64,000 nucleotides of DNA from Setomelanomma holmii (Eukaryota; Ascomycota; Dothideomycetes; Pleosporales; Phaeosphaeriaceae), in assembly GCA_010015745.1 (NCBI GenBank), contig ML978154.1, forward strand, positions 582,668 through 646,667. Direction: 5' to 3'. Each line of letters opens with the position of its first letter. Position 1 is the stretch's first letter. Shown here piece by piece: positions 20,253 through 32,391 of the stretch. The notes below the pieces were generated by a model. It made no database searches. It had not been told where the DNA came from and saw only the letters and a list, made by a program, of their open reading frames with translations. The translations under genes were made by a program, and so were the position numbers.

Positions 20253-21723
20253 CTACTCCGCAACCCAAACAGCAGCCATGCCCATACCCGTCCCAATACA
20301 CATACTCGTAACACCAATCTGCTTCTTCATCCTCCTCAATTCTGTCAACAACGTACTCACCTGCCTCGCACCCGTCACACCAAGCGGATGTCCAAACGCA
20401 ATCGCGCCACCCTTGGGATTCACCTTCTTCTCATCAATGCCCAACTCCTTGATACAATACAAGCACTGACTCGCAAACGCCTCGTTGATCTCCCAAATAT
20501 CCACGTCGTCCTTGTTCAGGCCCGTCTTCTCGAGCACGGGTGGAATAGCGGCTGCGGGCCCGACGCCCATGAGCAGCGGCGGGACACCGACGATGCTGGC
20601 TTGCACGAATTTTCCGAGGATGGGTTGGCCGAGGCGTTGTGCTGTGCTGCGCTTCATGAGCAGGACGGCGGCGGCGCCGTCGGAGATTTGGGAGGCGTTG
20701 CCGGCGTGGATGGAGCCGTCTTTTGCGAATGCAGGGCGGATCTTGGCTAGAGATTCGGGGGTGATGCCGTCGCGCACGCCGTCGTCTTTGGCGACAGTAA
20801 TTGTTTTCTCCTCGTCGGTTTTGGGATCGGTCCATTTGACTGTCAAGGGGGCGAGTTCCTCGTCAAAAAGACCTGCTTTTTGGGCTGCGATGGCTTTCTG
20901 GAAGCTCGATGCGGCGAAGGCGTCTTGTTCGGAGCGCGGGATGCCTTTTGCCTTGGCCATTTGTTCGGAGAGAACGCCCATGGGGACTTTGCAGTTTGCG
21001 GATTCCTTGTGGCTTTCGAGGAGCTCGGAGAACTCGCTGACGGCGTTGGGGCCGTACTGCGTGCTCATGCTCTCTGCGCCTGCGCCGATGCCTATTTCAA
21101 TCATGCCGGATTTGATGGCGTTTGCAATGTCGACGCATGCTTGGAGGCCAGACGAGCATTGCCTGTTCAGCGACTTGGTTGCGGTTGTCACTGGGAAGCC
21201 AGCAGCGAGAGCAGCGGCGCGGAACTCGGTTGCGCCACCGCCTGGGGCGAGGACGGCGCCGACGGCAATGTCTTGTACGAGGTTGGGGTCGATTTTGGAG
21301 CGCTCGAGCAGGGCTTTGAAGGCGCCGTGGAGGAGGTCGGAGGCTTGCGTGTCTTTGAAACCACCCTTTCCGCCCTTGGTGAAGGGTGTGCGGAGAGCGC
21401 AGGTTACGACTACCTTAAAGAGAGGTCAGTCAGATATGCTCAAGCGATACAGATTGGAGCTGAGTGCTGGTTGCGAAGCTTGAGCGAGGAGGTGGCACTT
21501 ACATCATCAGCATGCTTCTCGAGCAAGCTCGACTTTCCCTTCTTGCTCGCCGATCCACCACCACTCATATGATCCGCAACCTGCGAGAGGCGCTCTTGAG
21601 CTATTTCACTATTAGCATTATTCCTCCAATTCTCATACTAATCATCGTCTCAATTCCAGCTTCTTCAACTCCTCCACCAGTACACCAAAAGCACATACCT
21701 TTGTTAGGAGCCTGATTAGCCAT
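20253..21723 (-). CDS. Peroxisomal 3-ketoacyl-CoA thiolase with PTS2 signal, 3 exons
   Basis: Last step of peroxisomal beta-oxidation: cleaves 3-ketoacyl-CoA with CoA to acetyl-CoA and a shortened acyl-CoA. Exons 21723-21699, 21600-21503 and 21413-20253 (introns 98 and 89 bp) give 427 residues. Splicing of the 25-base first exon creates MANQAPNKAQERLSQVADHM, in which RLSQVADHM (residues 12-20) reads as a type 2 peroxisomal signal R-L-x5-H-M; Met replaces the usual Leu/Ala at the last position. Catalytic residues: Cys in LNRQCSSGLQA (about residue 127), NEAFA, His in GGAIAFGHPLGVTGAR, and Cys in MCIGTGMGMA. The PTS2, length and LLMGVGPAAAIPPVLEKTGL block favour the peroxisomal POT1-type enzyme over a mitochondrial or acetoacetyl-CoA thiolase. 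Compare the ERG10-type enzyme at the right end. Confidence 0.92.
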
Positions 21724-22246
21724 GATGAAACAACACTTCAATATAACAACAGAGAGATATCTAAAGTCGAAATCGCGAAGAGTGTGAGGAAGAGAACGCA
21801 AGATGTCGTCGGATCGGAAGAAAGCTTGAGGTCATGCAGCGTTCACAAATCGCCGAGGCATCTTCCGCTTCGGGGATAGTCTATTTGTGGGGCGCGTCAT
21901 GCTTTCACATGCGTAGCGGCGCATTTCACATGTTAGGATCTAGCGTGTCATGTGGCCTTTCGCTCCGGCGCAGTCGGTATCATGCGGCTCAGGTGCAAGT
22001 GTGGGGCTTACCTATTGATGAGTGCTAGGCTTCACATGTGCGAGTCTGAGATATGGTGAGCAGAGATAGGTCAGTGTGGATCCGTGCATGACTTTGAAGC
22101 TCATCAGATTTCTGTGATAGCTCGTGTTTCGAGCCCTGGAGGTCGAAGCGAGCCTTGCAATCCCCGTGCGGCATGTCCATCGCTTCAAATGAAGGAGAGT
22201 ATCCTGAACGCCATGCTACAAGTCCCCAAAACCACGCTGATGCCCA
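21724..22246. other. Intergenic, thiolase promoter side
   Basis: About 520 bp holding the thiolase promoter and the 3' end of the next minus-strand gene. No specific signal recognised. Confidence 0.45.
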
Positions 22247-23308
22247 TCAATCATTACTCAATCTCCTCGCCTGTCTCTCCAGCTCATCCACAATGCTATT
22301 CCTCTGCACCTCCTCGTACCCTGGCGGCGGCTCTTCCGGCGGCTGGAAATTCGCTTGCTGTGGACTCGCCATCGGACTCGATCTCTGAGGACTCGTTGGC
22401 GCAGGCGCAGCAACAACCGGCCTTTCCGCTGCTGCAACGCTCGATCTGCGAGGTTCTATCGGCGAGCTGGGCAGCGGATCTGCGACTCGTGTGTGTTGTC
22501 TACTCTCCTCGTATGCAGGTAGGTCCTCGAGATGCACATTATTCATGTTTAGGCCTCGTGCTCCGTCCTCCATGCCCTCGGCTCCACTTTCGCGCGCTAC
22601 GTCGACAGCCTGCCGTAGTCGCTCTTTCAATCGCTCGAATATGCTCGCGAAGTCGAATGCGCCGCCCTCCTTGAACTCCATCACCATGTCCAGCTCAGCG
22701 TGTTGCGGTGGTATGCCGCCACCCGAGACGGGCTGTATGAGGGCTTCCCATTTGTTTGCGCCGAACCATGGTGCTGTTACGCGGGAGTCGGCGACGTTGA
22801 GGATGGGTACGGCGAAGGACTGGAGGGTAGGTGTAGGGGAGACGGGAAGGTATATAATCTGATGACACGATTAGCATCAACAGTCTACAAGGCTGCGACG
22901 CGCAGCACATGCCATAGACATACTCTCCGATTTGTAAGGTACACAACGCCCGACTTGCATTGCTGTGAATACGACTCGCTCGGCGGATGTCGATGGCTAG
23001 TCTGCAGCGATAGTGTGGTCCGTGGTGGAGATTGATACAGTGTCTGTTCGCCCGGTAGAGGTGTGTAACCACCGCTCTCAGCGAGCATCACCCAGCTATT
23101 CTTGCGGTTAGACTTGCTCTTCTGCGCATCGCTCGTGCCAGCCTTCATTTTGACAAAGTCCGAAGTCCAGGTTCAGAACGTATCTCATACAAATGCGCGG
23201 GGTAGCACTCGCACTGAATCGCGCCCATGACACCAACAACACCTCGACCTCTCGAAAAGCAGGACCTGGGGTAAGATAGAAGAGGGAGAATACTGACTTG
23301 ACAGACAT
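22247..23308 (-). CDS. WBP2-like GRAM-domain protein with PPxY motif, 3 exons
   Basis: Exons 23308-23298 (only 11 bases), 23095-22924 and 22858-22247 give 264 residues. The join ATGTCTGTCAA to CTGGGTG yields MSVNWVMLAESGGYTPLPGE, the expected start of fungal WBP2-like proteins; the second join gives VVYLTNRR-IIYLPVSP. Residues 1 to about 115 match a GRAM domain of the WW-domain-binding-protein-2 type (SPPRTTLSLQTS, FAVPILNVADSRV, WFGANKWEALIQPV). The C-terminal half is Pro/Ser-rich with LPAYEE and EEPPPGYEEVQ; the latter contains a PPGY motif that can bind WW domains, for example of Rsp5-type ubiquitin ligases. A membrane-adaptor or trafficking role is inferred from the family. The tiny first exon is the least certain part. 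Confidence 0.8.
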
Positions 23309-24024
23309 GCCGCAAACCTTCCCTTAGGTCCAAGAAAGCCGTGCCGTTCGTAGTTCGTGGGTAAATTAAGAACAGTCCGTTTCGACGTCTCAATGCAAGC
23401 CCTCTCGCCCCTCCGCTGGGCTCCTGCGCGCTCCAGGCGTTTGGCGCAGGGAACCGCTCGAAGCGCCCGCTCGTCAACCAAACGGGCCGGTCGCCGCGCC
23501 AAATCACAGCCCCTCCGCTGGGTTGCAGCGCAAGTGCAATGCTAGTGATGTGCTTTAGCTCCAGGTGCGGAGACGAACTGTGTGGCAAAGGCACTGAACT
23601 TGTGTGTATCGCGGGCGGCGCGGCTTTGGCGACAAAACGTGCCAGTCGTGAGTAGGTTTATCGAGTGATGCAGGAACCAATATAAGATCTGCGATTGCGG
23701 GTGAGAAGGAAGAGAAGAAGAATGGTGCCAGAATATGACGCGCAGCGGGTGCTGGTCTTGTGAGGGGCTGCGTCACGCATCGTGGGTGGCAGTTTGGAAT
23801 TTATGATGCCTTATCGGCCGAATCTGCGCGGACAAGCTTCCAGCAGTCCATTGTTATTTGCAGTTAACATCATTACCACACTGCATCATATCTTGAGGTA
23901 ATCTTGGTAGAGATGTATTAAAGTGCTATCCAGCCCCAGAAGCCGAGTGGTATCGTTCCCCAGGCGCCTTGCAGCTAGTGTAAAAGGCGGACATTCATCG
24001 CCCCCTCTGCGTCTGTATGCTCAA
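23309..24024. other. Intergenic with a short direct repeat
   Basis: About 715 bp between two minus-strand genes. The motif CCCTCCGCTGGG occurs at about 23407 and again near 23511. A 149-codon open frame overlaps this area, but it has no recognisable similarity and crosses the WBP2-like gene start. No gene is supported. Confidence 0.45.
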
Positions 24025-26336
24025 TCACAACGACTCCTCTCTCTCCCAAACGGTCCACCGTCTCTTCGGTTGCGGTCCCCTTCTGTGCTCATACACATCA
24101 TCCAGTCGTGGTGGTCCCCACAATCCAGTGTTGCTTTTCGGCTGCGGCTTCGCACCCCAGAGACTAGCCTGGTTGACGCTGCTTTGTTTATTGTGTGGTT
24201 TCGACAGTGGGGCGACGCTGTCTTCTACTTCCTTCTGTTCGTTGGTATTGAGCTTTTGCAAAGCATTAGTGATATCAGCGGTACCGTCCAGCCCTGGGAT
24301 AGCCGCGCTCGTTCCATTTAGGAGACTCGGTGTGGTAGCTTTGGGCTTAGGATGCGTGCTGAAGTTGGCGATCATGTCTGCACCTGGACTTGATCTTCCA
24401 TCGCCACTTCCAGCGGTTGCGGCTGGCGTCAACTTTGGGCTAGACCATAACCCTGTCGAAGGCGAGGCTGCGCCGCTGGGGTTGAGGTTGCTTTGCATAT
24501 AGCTTTTGTTGGAGCCAGAGCTCAAAGTCCGCCGCATACTACCAAGCGAACTATTCCAGTTCTTGAATGGTTCTCCGATAGTGAAGGGCGAGTCGAGGGG
24601 ACTATTAGCACCCGATGAACCCGTGAACCTGCGCCGCGACTCAAGTGAAGGACTCGGCAGCACGGCTGGAGAGCTGACTTGAGATGGTCCTTGAAGCTTT
24701 GACGAATCGACGCCTGGCTTCAAGTGGTCGACTGAGGCCATGAGCTTCATCTCGTAGGTCTCTGACATGCCGGGATCTGCCACAGATTGCCGTCTGTCAA
24801 ATATGGTCGGTTCTGAGGCTTTGCGTGGCTCCTTCCTGCGCACTGCCATTGATAGCGAGGCAAGGCCGACATCGACCAGAACGGGCTGGTTTGCTATCGC
24901 ACCAAGCAAAGCGTTGCAGCCTGCACCATGCGTGACGAGCACAAGCACGAGTTCCTCGTCGTCATCAACGTCCATATCGCCGTTGACTGATGGAAACGGC
25001 TCAGAGGAACGCTTCGAAGCTGGCATTGGCGTCAATCGTAGTGGCTCCCTGAACATGAAACCTGAGATCTGGTCCTTGGGGTGAGTTGCGCCATGCTCTC
25101 GATACCATTGCATCATACCCGCAAGCCCTCGTCGGAAGCGCTTATGCATGGTGCTCCACTCGTCACCATACTCGCCACCATCACCCCATTCTTGTGGAGG
25201 ACGCATACTGTCCCATTGGAAGTCAACCAAGATGCAGGCCTCTCGTGCGTGCGCAAAGTATCCACGAGGGATAGGATCGACACCTGCGACTGAGTATGAA
25301 GGAACTGGAGGAATGTATATACGACTAGAAGCACGTTGCACGGGTGGTACAAGTGCTGCCACGTTCTCTCTCGACCGTGTTCGTTGAAGCGATGCACTAC
25401 CCTGGCTGCTTGATCGCTCTCTGAACGGCGATAGCGATGCCAGACTGCCCGTTGATGCGCCAGTACTCTTGTCAGCGTTTTGTGGCTTGGCAGGTGCTGC
25501 GCTTTTGCCCATCCACCCACCTGGGAAGAATCCCTTGCTATTGCTGGTGCTTGACATCTCCTGTATGTAGTCTCCTCTCCGGAGCAAGTCTGCTTTTGCA
25601 CCTGCCACCATCATGGTCGAGTTTGGGGGCGGGGTAATGTCCTCGAAGTAGTCGGCTGACAGCCATTCGCCCAGAAACGCATCGATACGTAGCAATATCT
25701 TCTTAGGGCCAGTATGAGCTCTCGGGAAGACCTCGAGATTCGGATTTGCCAGCGGCTGGAGGGTTGAAGGCCGCAATGAGTACGAGCTAGTTGGCGTCGA
25801 CTTTGTGGTAGGCGTCGATTTAGTGGTAGGCGTCTTCTCTGGTACTCCATTCCGCCCCATGGACGGCGAAGGTACCTTCAAGTTTGGTGTAGCTGGAGGC
25901 TGGAACTGCGATATACCTGCTGCAACAGCCGTGCTTGTCTGTACGCACCTCAAGTACGGGCTTGAGTGTATGACGATCTTGCGCTTTTTCCATGGCCGTG
26001 GCAGTCCATCTCTCTTGACCCTTTCCGTGTGCGAGCCATCTAGCTTGCTAAATTCGAGGTATGCAAGGTCCGCGTCCTTGGCCTCTTCGAGCTGCTCGTT
26101 GTCGCGTTGGTGCAGCAAAGCCGCAATGCGCAAGCCAAGAGCCTTTCCCTGCGACCAGCCGCCGTATGTGAGGGGAGGATCGTAGGGCGTTGGAGAAGTG
26201 AGATGCCATGTCTTGTCAGCAGCGTCGAGTCGCGCACCGTGTCTGTCGAAGCATGTCAGCAACAGTGGTCGAGACGCGAGGAAATACGCGGTGTTAAGTA
26301 CCTGGCGACGATGACGACCGCGGGCCCCTTGGCCAT
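24025..26336 (-). CDS. Histidine-phosphatase (phosphoglycerate mutase-like) family protein, 2 exons
   Basis: Exons 26336-26302 and 26242-24025 (intron 60 bp) give 750 residues. The join restores MAKGPAVVIVARHGARLDAA, placing the RHG catalytic motif at residues 12-14; His13 would be the phospho-acceptor. Further family blocks are LTYGGWSQGKALGLRI, IHSSPYLRCVQTSTAVA (second Arg) and LVLVTHGAGCNALL (second catalytic His). The catalytic core is interrupted and followed by long Ser/Pro-rich linkers. A small TTKSTP tandem repeat is encoded near 25780-25835. The C-terminal 250 residues are low complexity with Ser-Pro sites. Fungal proteins of this kind are poorly characterised; substrate is unknown. 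Unlike the smaller family member at 28755-29923, it has no membrane segment. Confidence 0.82.
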
Positions 26337-27200
26337 GGCCCGCTAAGCTGACCTCGCCTTGCGTGCAGCTGTCGAGGCGAGGCGGCCTTGTCCGACAATC
26401 GCATGCACTTGGATATGGCGCAACGCGTGGTGTATGGCAGAATATGTATCAAGCTGTTCGTGTTTTGACGGTGAGCTCGAATACACGAGAAGACTTCAAA
26501 AGACTGGGAGTCGAGTGTTGCCTCGACGATCTTCGAGCGCGGTGGAAAGTTTGCATGCAGAAGCTATGACACAATGTCCCACAACTCCTCTCTTTGTGAG
26601 GGGTTCGCTGCCAGAGTAGGTATTGTTTGACCACCGGGTCTTTCCTCATATACCTGACGTGCCACGGCGTAATTACAAACGTTGCTCACCACGTCTTTCG
26701 CGCACTTGGTCTTAAACTGCACCACTTGTGCGGAGAGAAACAATGTTTCGTTCGTCCGCCGTCAGGGTTGATGGTGTCAGAGCTGGAAGTGGGGCGGGAA
26801 GTGGAGCTTAGAAGCGGGACGCGCCTGAAGCGAATGCATGGGACTCAGTCTGGACCAGACCCTGTCTTTAGCCAATACATTCTAATTCACCAGGTTTTGA
26901 CGTATCAGTTTGTATCATTCAGATCCATCGATGGAAGTGTTCAAGTTTCGCAAAGTTTGAGCACTCAATCGTCCTTCAATGGTCGAGGTTCTGTCAAGCC
27001 TCGGTTATGTTATTTTCCGCCAATAATTTTCCAGCTCAAAACATGCTCCCACTTATCTGAAGTCAAATGTGCCTCCCATCCATGCAAGTGCAAGAATGCC
27101 AGGGACTGAATGCTAGAACTTGAAGGCGATGCACCCAAACACCTAGAAATGACAGAGACTTCCACTCACTGCTCTTCAACTCCACGTCACAAGATATAGC
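26337..27200. other. Intergenic, about 860 bp
   Basis: Between two minus-strand genes. A 160-codon plus-strand frame at 26627-27109 has no recognisable domain and I do not call it. Nothing else is supported. Confidence 0.45.
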
Positions 27201-28187
27201 TTACTCTAGGTAGTCGCCGCCAGTCTCCTTGTGGATAACGTCAAAGAGCGGTTTCGCCGAGAACCAGCCTGTAAGAAGTCAGTACACCAATCCAGAAGTA
27301 AACCAGAAAACCTTAACGCACCAGCCTTAGGAGTCCCGACAGTCTTATACGTATACACCGCATCCTCCTCATCAATCGCAATCGTCTTCTCACCCCTCCC
27401 ACCCGCCGCCGCATCCGCCAACAACTGCGCCTTACAGCACTTATCCAGACTCACAAACCAAAACACCGCCTCCTCCACACTTCCGCCCACCGTCAAGGGC
27501 CCATGATTCTGCAACAACGCCGCCTTCGCCCCACCCAGCGCTTTCGCAATGTTCTTCCCTTCCTCTTCAGCAAGTACAACGCCATTGAAACTCTGATACA
27601 CCACATGATCGTTGTGGAAAGCACAGCTGTCCTGCGTAATGGTGTCGAGCTTACGGCCCAAAGAGCAAAAGGCGCGCCCGTAAATGGTGTGCGAGTGTGC
27701 GGCGCACATGACGTCTGGGCGTGCTTCGTGGACCGCGTGGTGAATCATATAAGCTGCGGTGTTGAGCAGACGGACTGGGCCGCCATCGATGACTTTGCCG
27801 TGGGCGTTGACGAGGATGAGGTCCGAGGCTTTCATTAGGGAGAAAGCGACTCCGAAGGGGTTCACCCAAAACGTGGTGGGATCGACTGGGTCCTGGGTCG
27901 AGTCAGCGAGGAGTCTAGTGTGATGACTTGCTTGTACATACACGAAGGGTGATGTGTCCGGCAACACCCTCATCGTAGCCATATTTGCCAAAGATACGAA
28001 AAGCAGCTGCGAGTCGGCCCTTCAGATATGCGCGCGCCTTGAACGGGTCGTCGAACTTGGGTGCTTCGGGAAACTTCATCATCTGGATCTTGCCATCCTT
28101 CTCGTTGAGGCCAGGTTCGAGAGGCGCAGTGGTATTTGGCTTGGTCTCGTCGCCAGCCTGAGGTTCAATTGCTGAAGGAGGTGCCAT
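27201..28187 (-). CDS. Class II aldolase/adducin-fold protein, 3 exons
   Basis: Exons 28187-27942, 27892-27322 and 27268-27201 (introns 49 and 53 bp) give 294 residues. The joins restore GHITLR-DPVDPTTFWVNP and TPKAG-WFSAKPLFDVIHKETGGDY, both typical of this fungal family. The metal-binding signature is clear: HSHTIYGRAF (His about 148 and 150) and LLQNHGPLTVGG, with YDEGVAGHIT upstream as the phosphate-binding loop. Class II aldolases and relatives use zinc to break carbon-carbon bonds of phosphorylated sugars, but this cytosolic fungal group, similar to adducin heads and L-fuculose-phosphate aldolase, has no firmly known substrate. The N-terminal 45 residues are Pro-rich. Start at 28187 is the only upstream Met in frame. 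Confidence 0.88.
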
Positions 28188-28754
28188 TGTGAGGATTTCT
28201 TAGACGTTTAATGGTTTTTGGGGGTTCAGGGAAGATAATTCGAGTGAGAACAAGAGTGAGTTAGCGGGCGTGGAGAGCGTTTATGTATCTCAGCGACCGA
28301 CCCACGAAGATAAGTAGAGTGGGGTATACACGTTGAATACAACTCTTCAGATGAAATGGGGCAAACAGTAAGAAACGTTGAAAGAGACTTTGCAGATGTA
28401 TGAAATGAGTCGCGACTGCCGTGGAGAGAATGACCTAAAAACTCCTCTCACATCAGACCTACCTCGGGTTTAAAGCCATCAGCACACGCCCTGCATCTGC
28501 GCTAGGGCAGAAGCAGTGAAGTCATCCAATTCGGCAATCGGCAAACACGCCTAGCTGACGTCCAGACGCAAAGCAATGATTGTGGTTGGTTGAGGAGACG
28601 TCGAGTGGAATGCGGGGTCGCATGCGCTTTCGATCGAGGGGCAAAACGCGGAATTGCGCGTTTAGCTTGGCCGGAAAACACGAATTGTCTTCCTTGCTCT
28701 TCATGTCTAGGACTGACAGCGCGCACAGATACAGGGACGCTTTGAGCAGAGCGC
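28188..28754. other. Intergenic, about 570 bp
   Basis: Promoter side of the aldolase-fold gene and 3' side of the next minus-strand gene. No gene or repeat supported. Confidence 0.45.
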
Positions 28755-29923
28755 TCATTCACTTGATACTGCGACTCGACTTCTACACACCAACAACGGA
28801 TACACCGACCCCGTAGCAACAGGTACCTTCTTCCACCCCGTCGCTGCAAAAATCGCCCGAATAGAGCCTGTATGCGCCACCAACGCAATGCTCCGGTTTT
28901 CATCGCTCTCGAATATCTCGTTCAATAGCTGTCTGCTTCGCTCCATATGCTCTTCAAACGCTTCCCGTCGATCTGCATCCCACAGCTCATCGTCCTCGAT
29001 GAATTCATCCTCAATGCGAAATGAGGGATAATTACGTGCGATCCAGGATTTGGGACTTCGTTGATCACATGTATGTACGCCGTTGGTTTCGCGGAGTTTT
29101 TCTTTGATGATGGGAACGGTGCATGGGGTGGAGGGGGTGGAGGTGGTGGAGTTAGTGCTGAGGAATGGTGCAAAGGCGAGTTGAGTGGTTCGTAGAGCGC
29201 GCCGTAAGGGGCTGGAGTAGATTGATTGGGGTGCAGGGAGCTTTTCATGTTGGCAAAATCTGGCAATGTCTTTTGCTTGTTGTTCGCCGAGTATGGTAAG
29301 TTCGGCGTCGAGCCAGATTTTGGTGGAGTCGCCGGGCAGTTTGGACCAGTGGCGCTGTTGAGTGGTTAGTATCGGTGTCATGTGTGTGCAGCTGGAAGTA
29401 TCGTGAAGGAGGTGATGGAACTCACATTCCACTCTAGTCTCCCAACTTCGGCTTCTTTCACGTTATGCACGCCTTGACCGTGTCTGATGAGGTAGAACAT
29501 TTTGTACATTTTGTTTTTTGGGTCTTCATTATTGAGGTGTTCTACGTGATGGAGGAATCTGGCCCACTTCGCATTGGTCGGTGAAATCGTGCTCTGATTG
29601 TCTTCGGAAGGAGTATTATCGTCAGATGGCAATGTAAGGTCATAAAGGCCTAGATCGGGCTGGGTTGTTGCACGGAAGTCCCAGCTCTCAGGGTCGTTGT
29701 CGTGAGAGAAGTAGCCACGCTGTGCTGTGAGTTGCCAATGGTCGACCATTGTGTTGTAAGTGGAAAATTCGTGTGTGTGCCAACGGTCGTAGAAAATGGC
29801 GAGAAAGGCAGCGGAGAGTGCGATGTAGACTAGTCTCTGTGGCATGAGTACGTGCATAAAGAGAAAAATGGGAGTAAGGAGGTATACAAGCTTCAGGAGA
29901 GGACGCACGTCATTGGTTGACAT
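28755..29923 (-). CDS. Membrane-anchored histidine-phosphatase (PMU1-like) protein, 2 exons
   Basis: Exons 29923-29426 and 29354-28755 (intron 71 bp, GTGAGT...CAACAG) give 365 residues. The first 50 residues contain two hydrophobic stretches (LLKLVYLLTPIFLFMHVLM and LVYIALSAAFLAIFY), suggesting membrane anchoring. The catalytic part begins with MFYLIRHGQGVHNVKEAE (RHG motif) and continues across the splice as EVGRLEWN-RHWSKLPG. IYSSPLRRALRTTQLAF supplies the second Arg and IALVAHTGSIRAIF the second His. The arrangement resembles the Pmu1-like fungal branch of the phosphoglycerate-mutase superfamily, probably a phosphatase, not a mutase. The ATG at 29923 was chosen; an upstream frame extension to 29995 begins without ATG. 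Confidence 0.83.
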
Positions 29924-30268
29924 AATTGGTGCGTTGTTCCATCTCGCCTGAGGCGCAAAGCTTCGCCCCCACCCTGCATCTACTTCCCTGGACAAGCATC
30001 CGTCACGTCTAGCCTTCTGACTTGCAGCACATTTGCCTTCTTCGGGGTAGATCTATATGTACATAGACGAGCGAACATCCTATCTACCTTGTCCGGTACT
30101 TGTCATGCTCAGCTCCTCCGAAATGAACATGATCAGCCCAGCGAGCCCTCCAATGGGGCACTTCAGCCTTCCCACACTTGATGCAGCCTCTCAGCCTCGG
30201 TTTTCAATTATCGCAAGACAGCCGTAATCGGCCCTGTAGGGTTGAAGCCTCCTCATCTGTTGCAAGTC
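29924..30268. promoter_or_regulatory. Divergent promoter region, phosphatase and HET genes
   Basis: About 345 bp between divergent start codons; no individual site identified. Confidence 0.4.
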
Positions 30269-32391
30269 ATGGACGGTGATCAGAGTGCGAGTATTCCTGC
30301 GGACCGGTATCACAAAGCAGATCCTCGACCACGTTGGACGAATGGAAGACCATATCGCAAGCTCCAGCCGGAAGAGATACGACTCCTTGCTGTTTCGCCT
30401 GTGACTACTGATCTGGACCTGCCTTTGAAGTGCACACTCGAGACCTACGCCTTGTCAACTGCACCTACCTTTGCCGCGTTGTCCTACACTTGGGGGTCAC
30501 CTCTCCGCAATATTGAAGAGTTGCGCAAGCAAGCCGCAAGATCTACGAGCCAGGTTCATTGCAACGGCAAGGAGGCCCACATCGGCCAGAATCTTTACGA
30601 CTTTCTCCTTCACCATGCATACGAGCAAACAGCAGGCCGCTATCTCTGGATCGACGCTCTCTCCATCAATCAAGACGACGTGGAGGAACGATCTGAGCAA
30701 GTTACACTCATGGGCGCAATCTATCAGAAGGCCAATGAAGTGCTTGTCTGGCTTGGGCCTGAAGATCATTTGACAGAGTCTGCCATCAGTCTGCTGCAAC
30801 GGGTAGTTATACTTGACGAAGCCGATAGATCAGCTCTCCATCCGGCTGATGCCAGTACCCACCACTCTGATCCGCTTCTCAACCTGAGAAACTGGCGAGC
30901 ACTCACACTCTTCTTCCAACGAGAGTGGTTCAGACGCACATGTACGTTGATTTGTGATTAATCCAATGCCGCATCTGTTTGTAAGAGAAGGGTTTGATCG
31001 GTCGGTTCTGAACCTCCACTACGCATGATTCATCGAAACTTGCGTTACTCATCGTTCTCCCTGTGAAGCAATGATCGATTGCCTTGGCGCTTACATGACT
31101 GACCATCCCAGGGATCATACAAGAGGCCGTTTTTGCAAATGCAGTCACAATTCTGTGCGGTCGTCACTCCACTACATGGGAGGACCTGAGCAAGTTTTCT
31201 CACTTTCTCGCGACCTCAAATTGGACCGGCATGCTTGAGAGCTTGGCTGGCCATGACCGTACTAAAGCAGAAGGCACAAGGACTCTGGGGCAAAACACGC
31301 CGGCCCGGCTGGCCGCTGCGAAAAAGACATGGAAATCCGGACATGACAGCAAATTTCTCTACGCTCTCATTCGCGCCCGCCCTTCGGAATCGGAGGATCT
31401 CAGAGATAAAGTGTATTCTCAGCTCGGGTTGGGAGACGCGGACATCTTTCCTGACTACAAAGCATCGGTTGGGGATGTGTACACGGTGGCTGCAAGATAC
31501 ATACTCGAGCACTCAGAGAGTCTGTTCCTGTTGACCTGCGTCGAGGGAGAAGAGTTCCAGAAAGTCCCAGGATTGCCATCATGGGTTCCTGACTGGAGTG
31601 TCAGTAAGACCATTAGTCTTCGTGTCACTGGTTACCCCGACTATCATGCGGCGTTGCAAATACCCAAACGGCAGACAATCTTCACGGATGAAGCCGGCAA
31701 ACATGTACTCAGCATCGAGGCAACGAAGCTAGATGATATTGTGGATATCTGCGAGTCGAAAGGACCACTTCACAACAACTTACACACCTCCTGTCTTTGG
31801 GATATGATAGCCAAGCTAGATCCAATGTACGCAGCAGCGCCAGAGGAGCCACAAAGCCGTGAGGAGGCCGTATGGCGAAGTCTGATGACGAACAGAGGAA
31901 GGTCAATAACATCTTCCGGAACAGAATATCCAGCATCGTGTGAGACCTTCGGACCATCCTTTAAAGAATGGGTGCTTTGGCGGTACGTCTCAGCTTCCGA
32001 CGAGCCCACGACGTTTCCACATGCATCATCGGACAATAAATTTGTACCTACAAGATTGGAGATTGAGGATGCACGTCAGAAAAGTCGAAGTGATGCCACA
32101 TATGTAGCGGACCTCAAACGTCGTGGCTCTCGATATGACTTAATCTACTCGCACGCAATGCTGCTCCGCCCGTTCTGCACCAAAAACGGGTACTTCGGAA
32201 TCGGAACGCTGTGTCTCCGCAAAGGTGACTCGTTGTGGATCGCTCCTGGATGTCCTGTCCCATTGATACTGCGACTAATCGAAGGGAGCGAGAGGTACCG
32301 GCTTGTAGGAGGATCATATGTTCATGGCTTCATGAACGGCGAGATTTTGAAGAGGCCGGGACTAGAGTTCTCGATGGTGAACTTGGAGTAG
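30269..32391 (+). CDS. HET-domain (heterokaryon incompatibility) protein, 2 exons
   Basis: Exons 30269-30941 and 31112-32391 (intron 170 bp) give 650 residues. The join creates WFRRT-WIIQEAVFANAV, the classic end of the HET domain. Within the domain the three signature blocks are FAALSYTWGSP, RYLWIDALSINQDD (about residues 123-137) and GAIYQKANEVLVWLG. HET proteins trigger cell death after fusion of genetically different hyphae, and many are of unknown specificity. Downstream, KVYSQLGLGDA, LPSWVPDWSV and the C-terminal Y-RLVGGSYVHGFMNGE segment are usual for this large, rapidly evolving family. No NACHT, WD40 or other partner domain is seen. It stands alone among conserved genes, without a recognisable partner het gene beside it. 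Confidence 0.9.

Noticed and set aside
20485..21483. 332-codon plus-strand open frame over the thiolase
   Set aside because: Antisense shadow of a highly conserved enzyme; no similarity of its own.
23145..23594. 149-codon minus-strand frame upstream of the WBP2-like gene
   Set aside because: It overlaps the predicted first exon and intron of that gene in another frame and resembles nothing known.
29378..29995. Upstream extension of the membrane histidine-phosphatase to 29995
   Set aside because: The extension begins with TTG, not ATG; the ATG at 29923 lies directly before the first hydrophobic segment.
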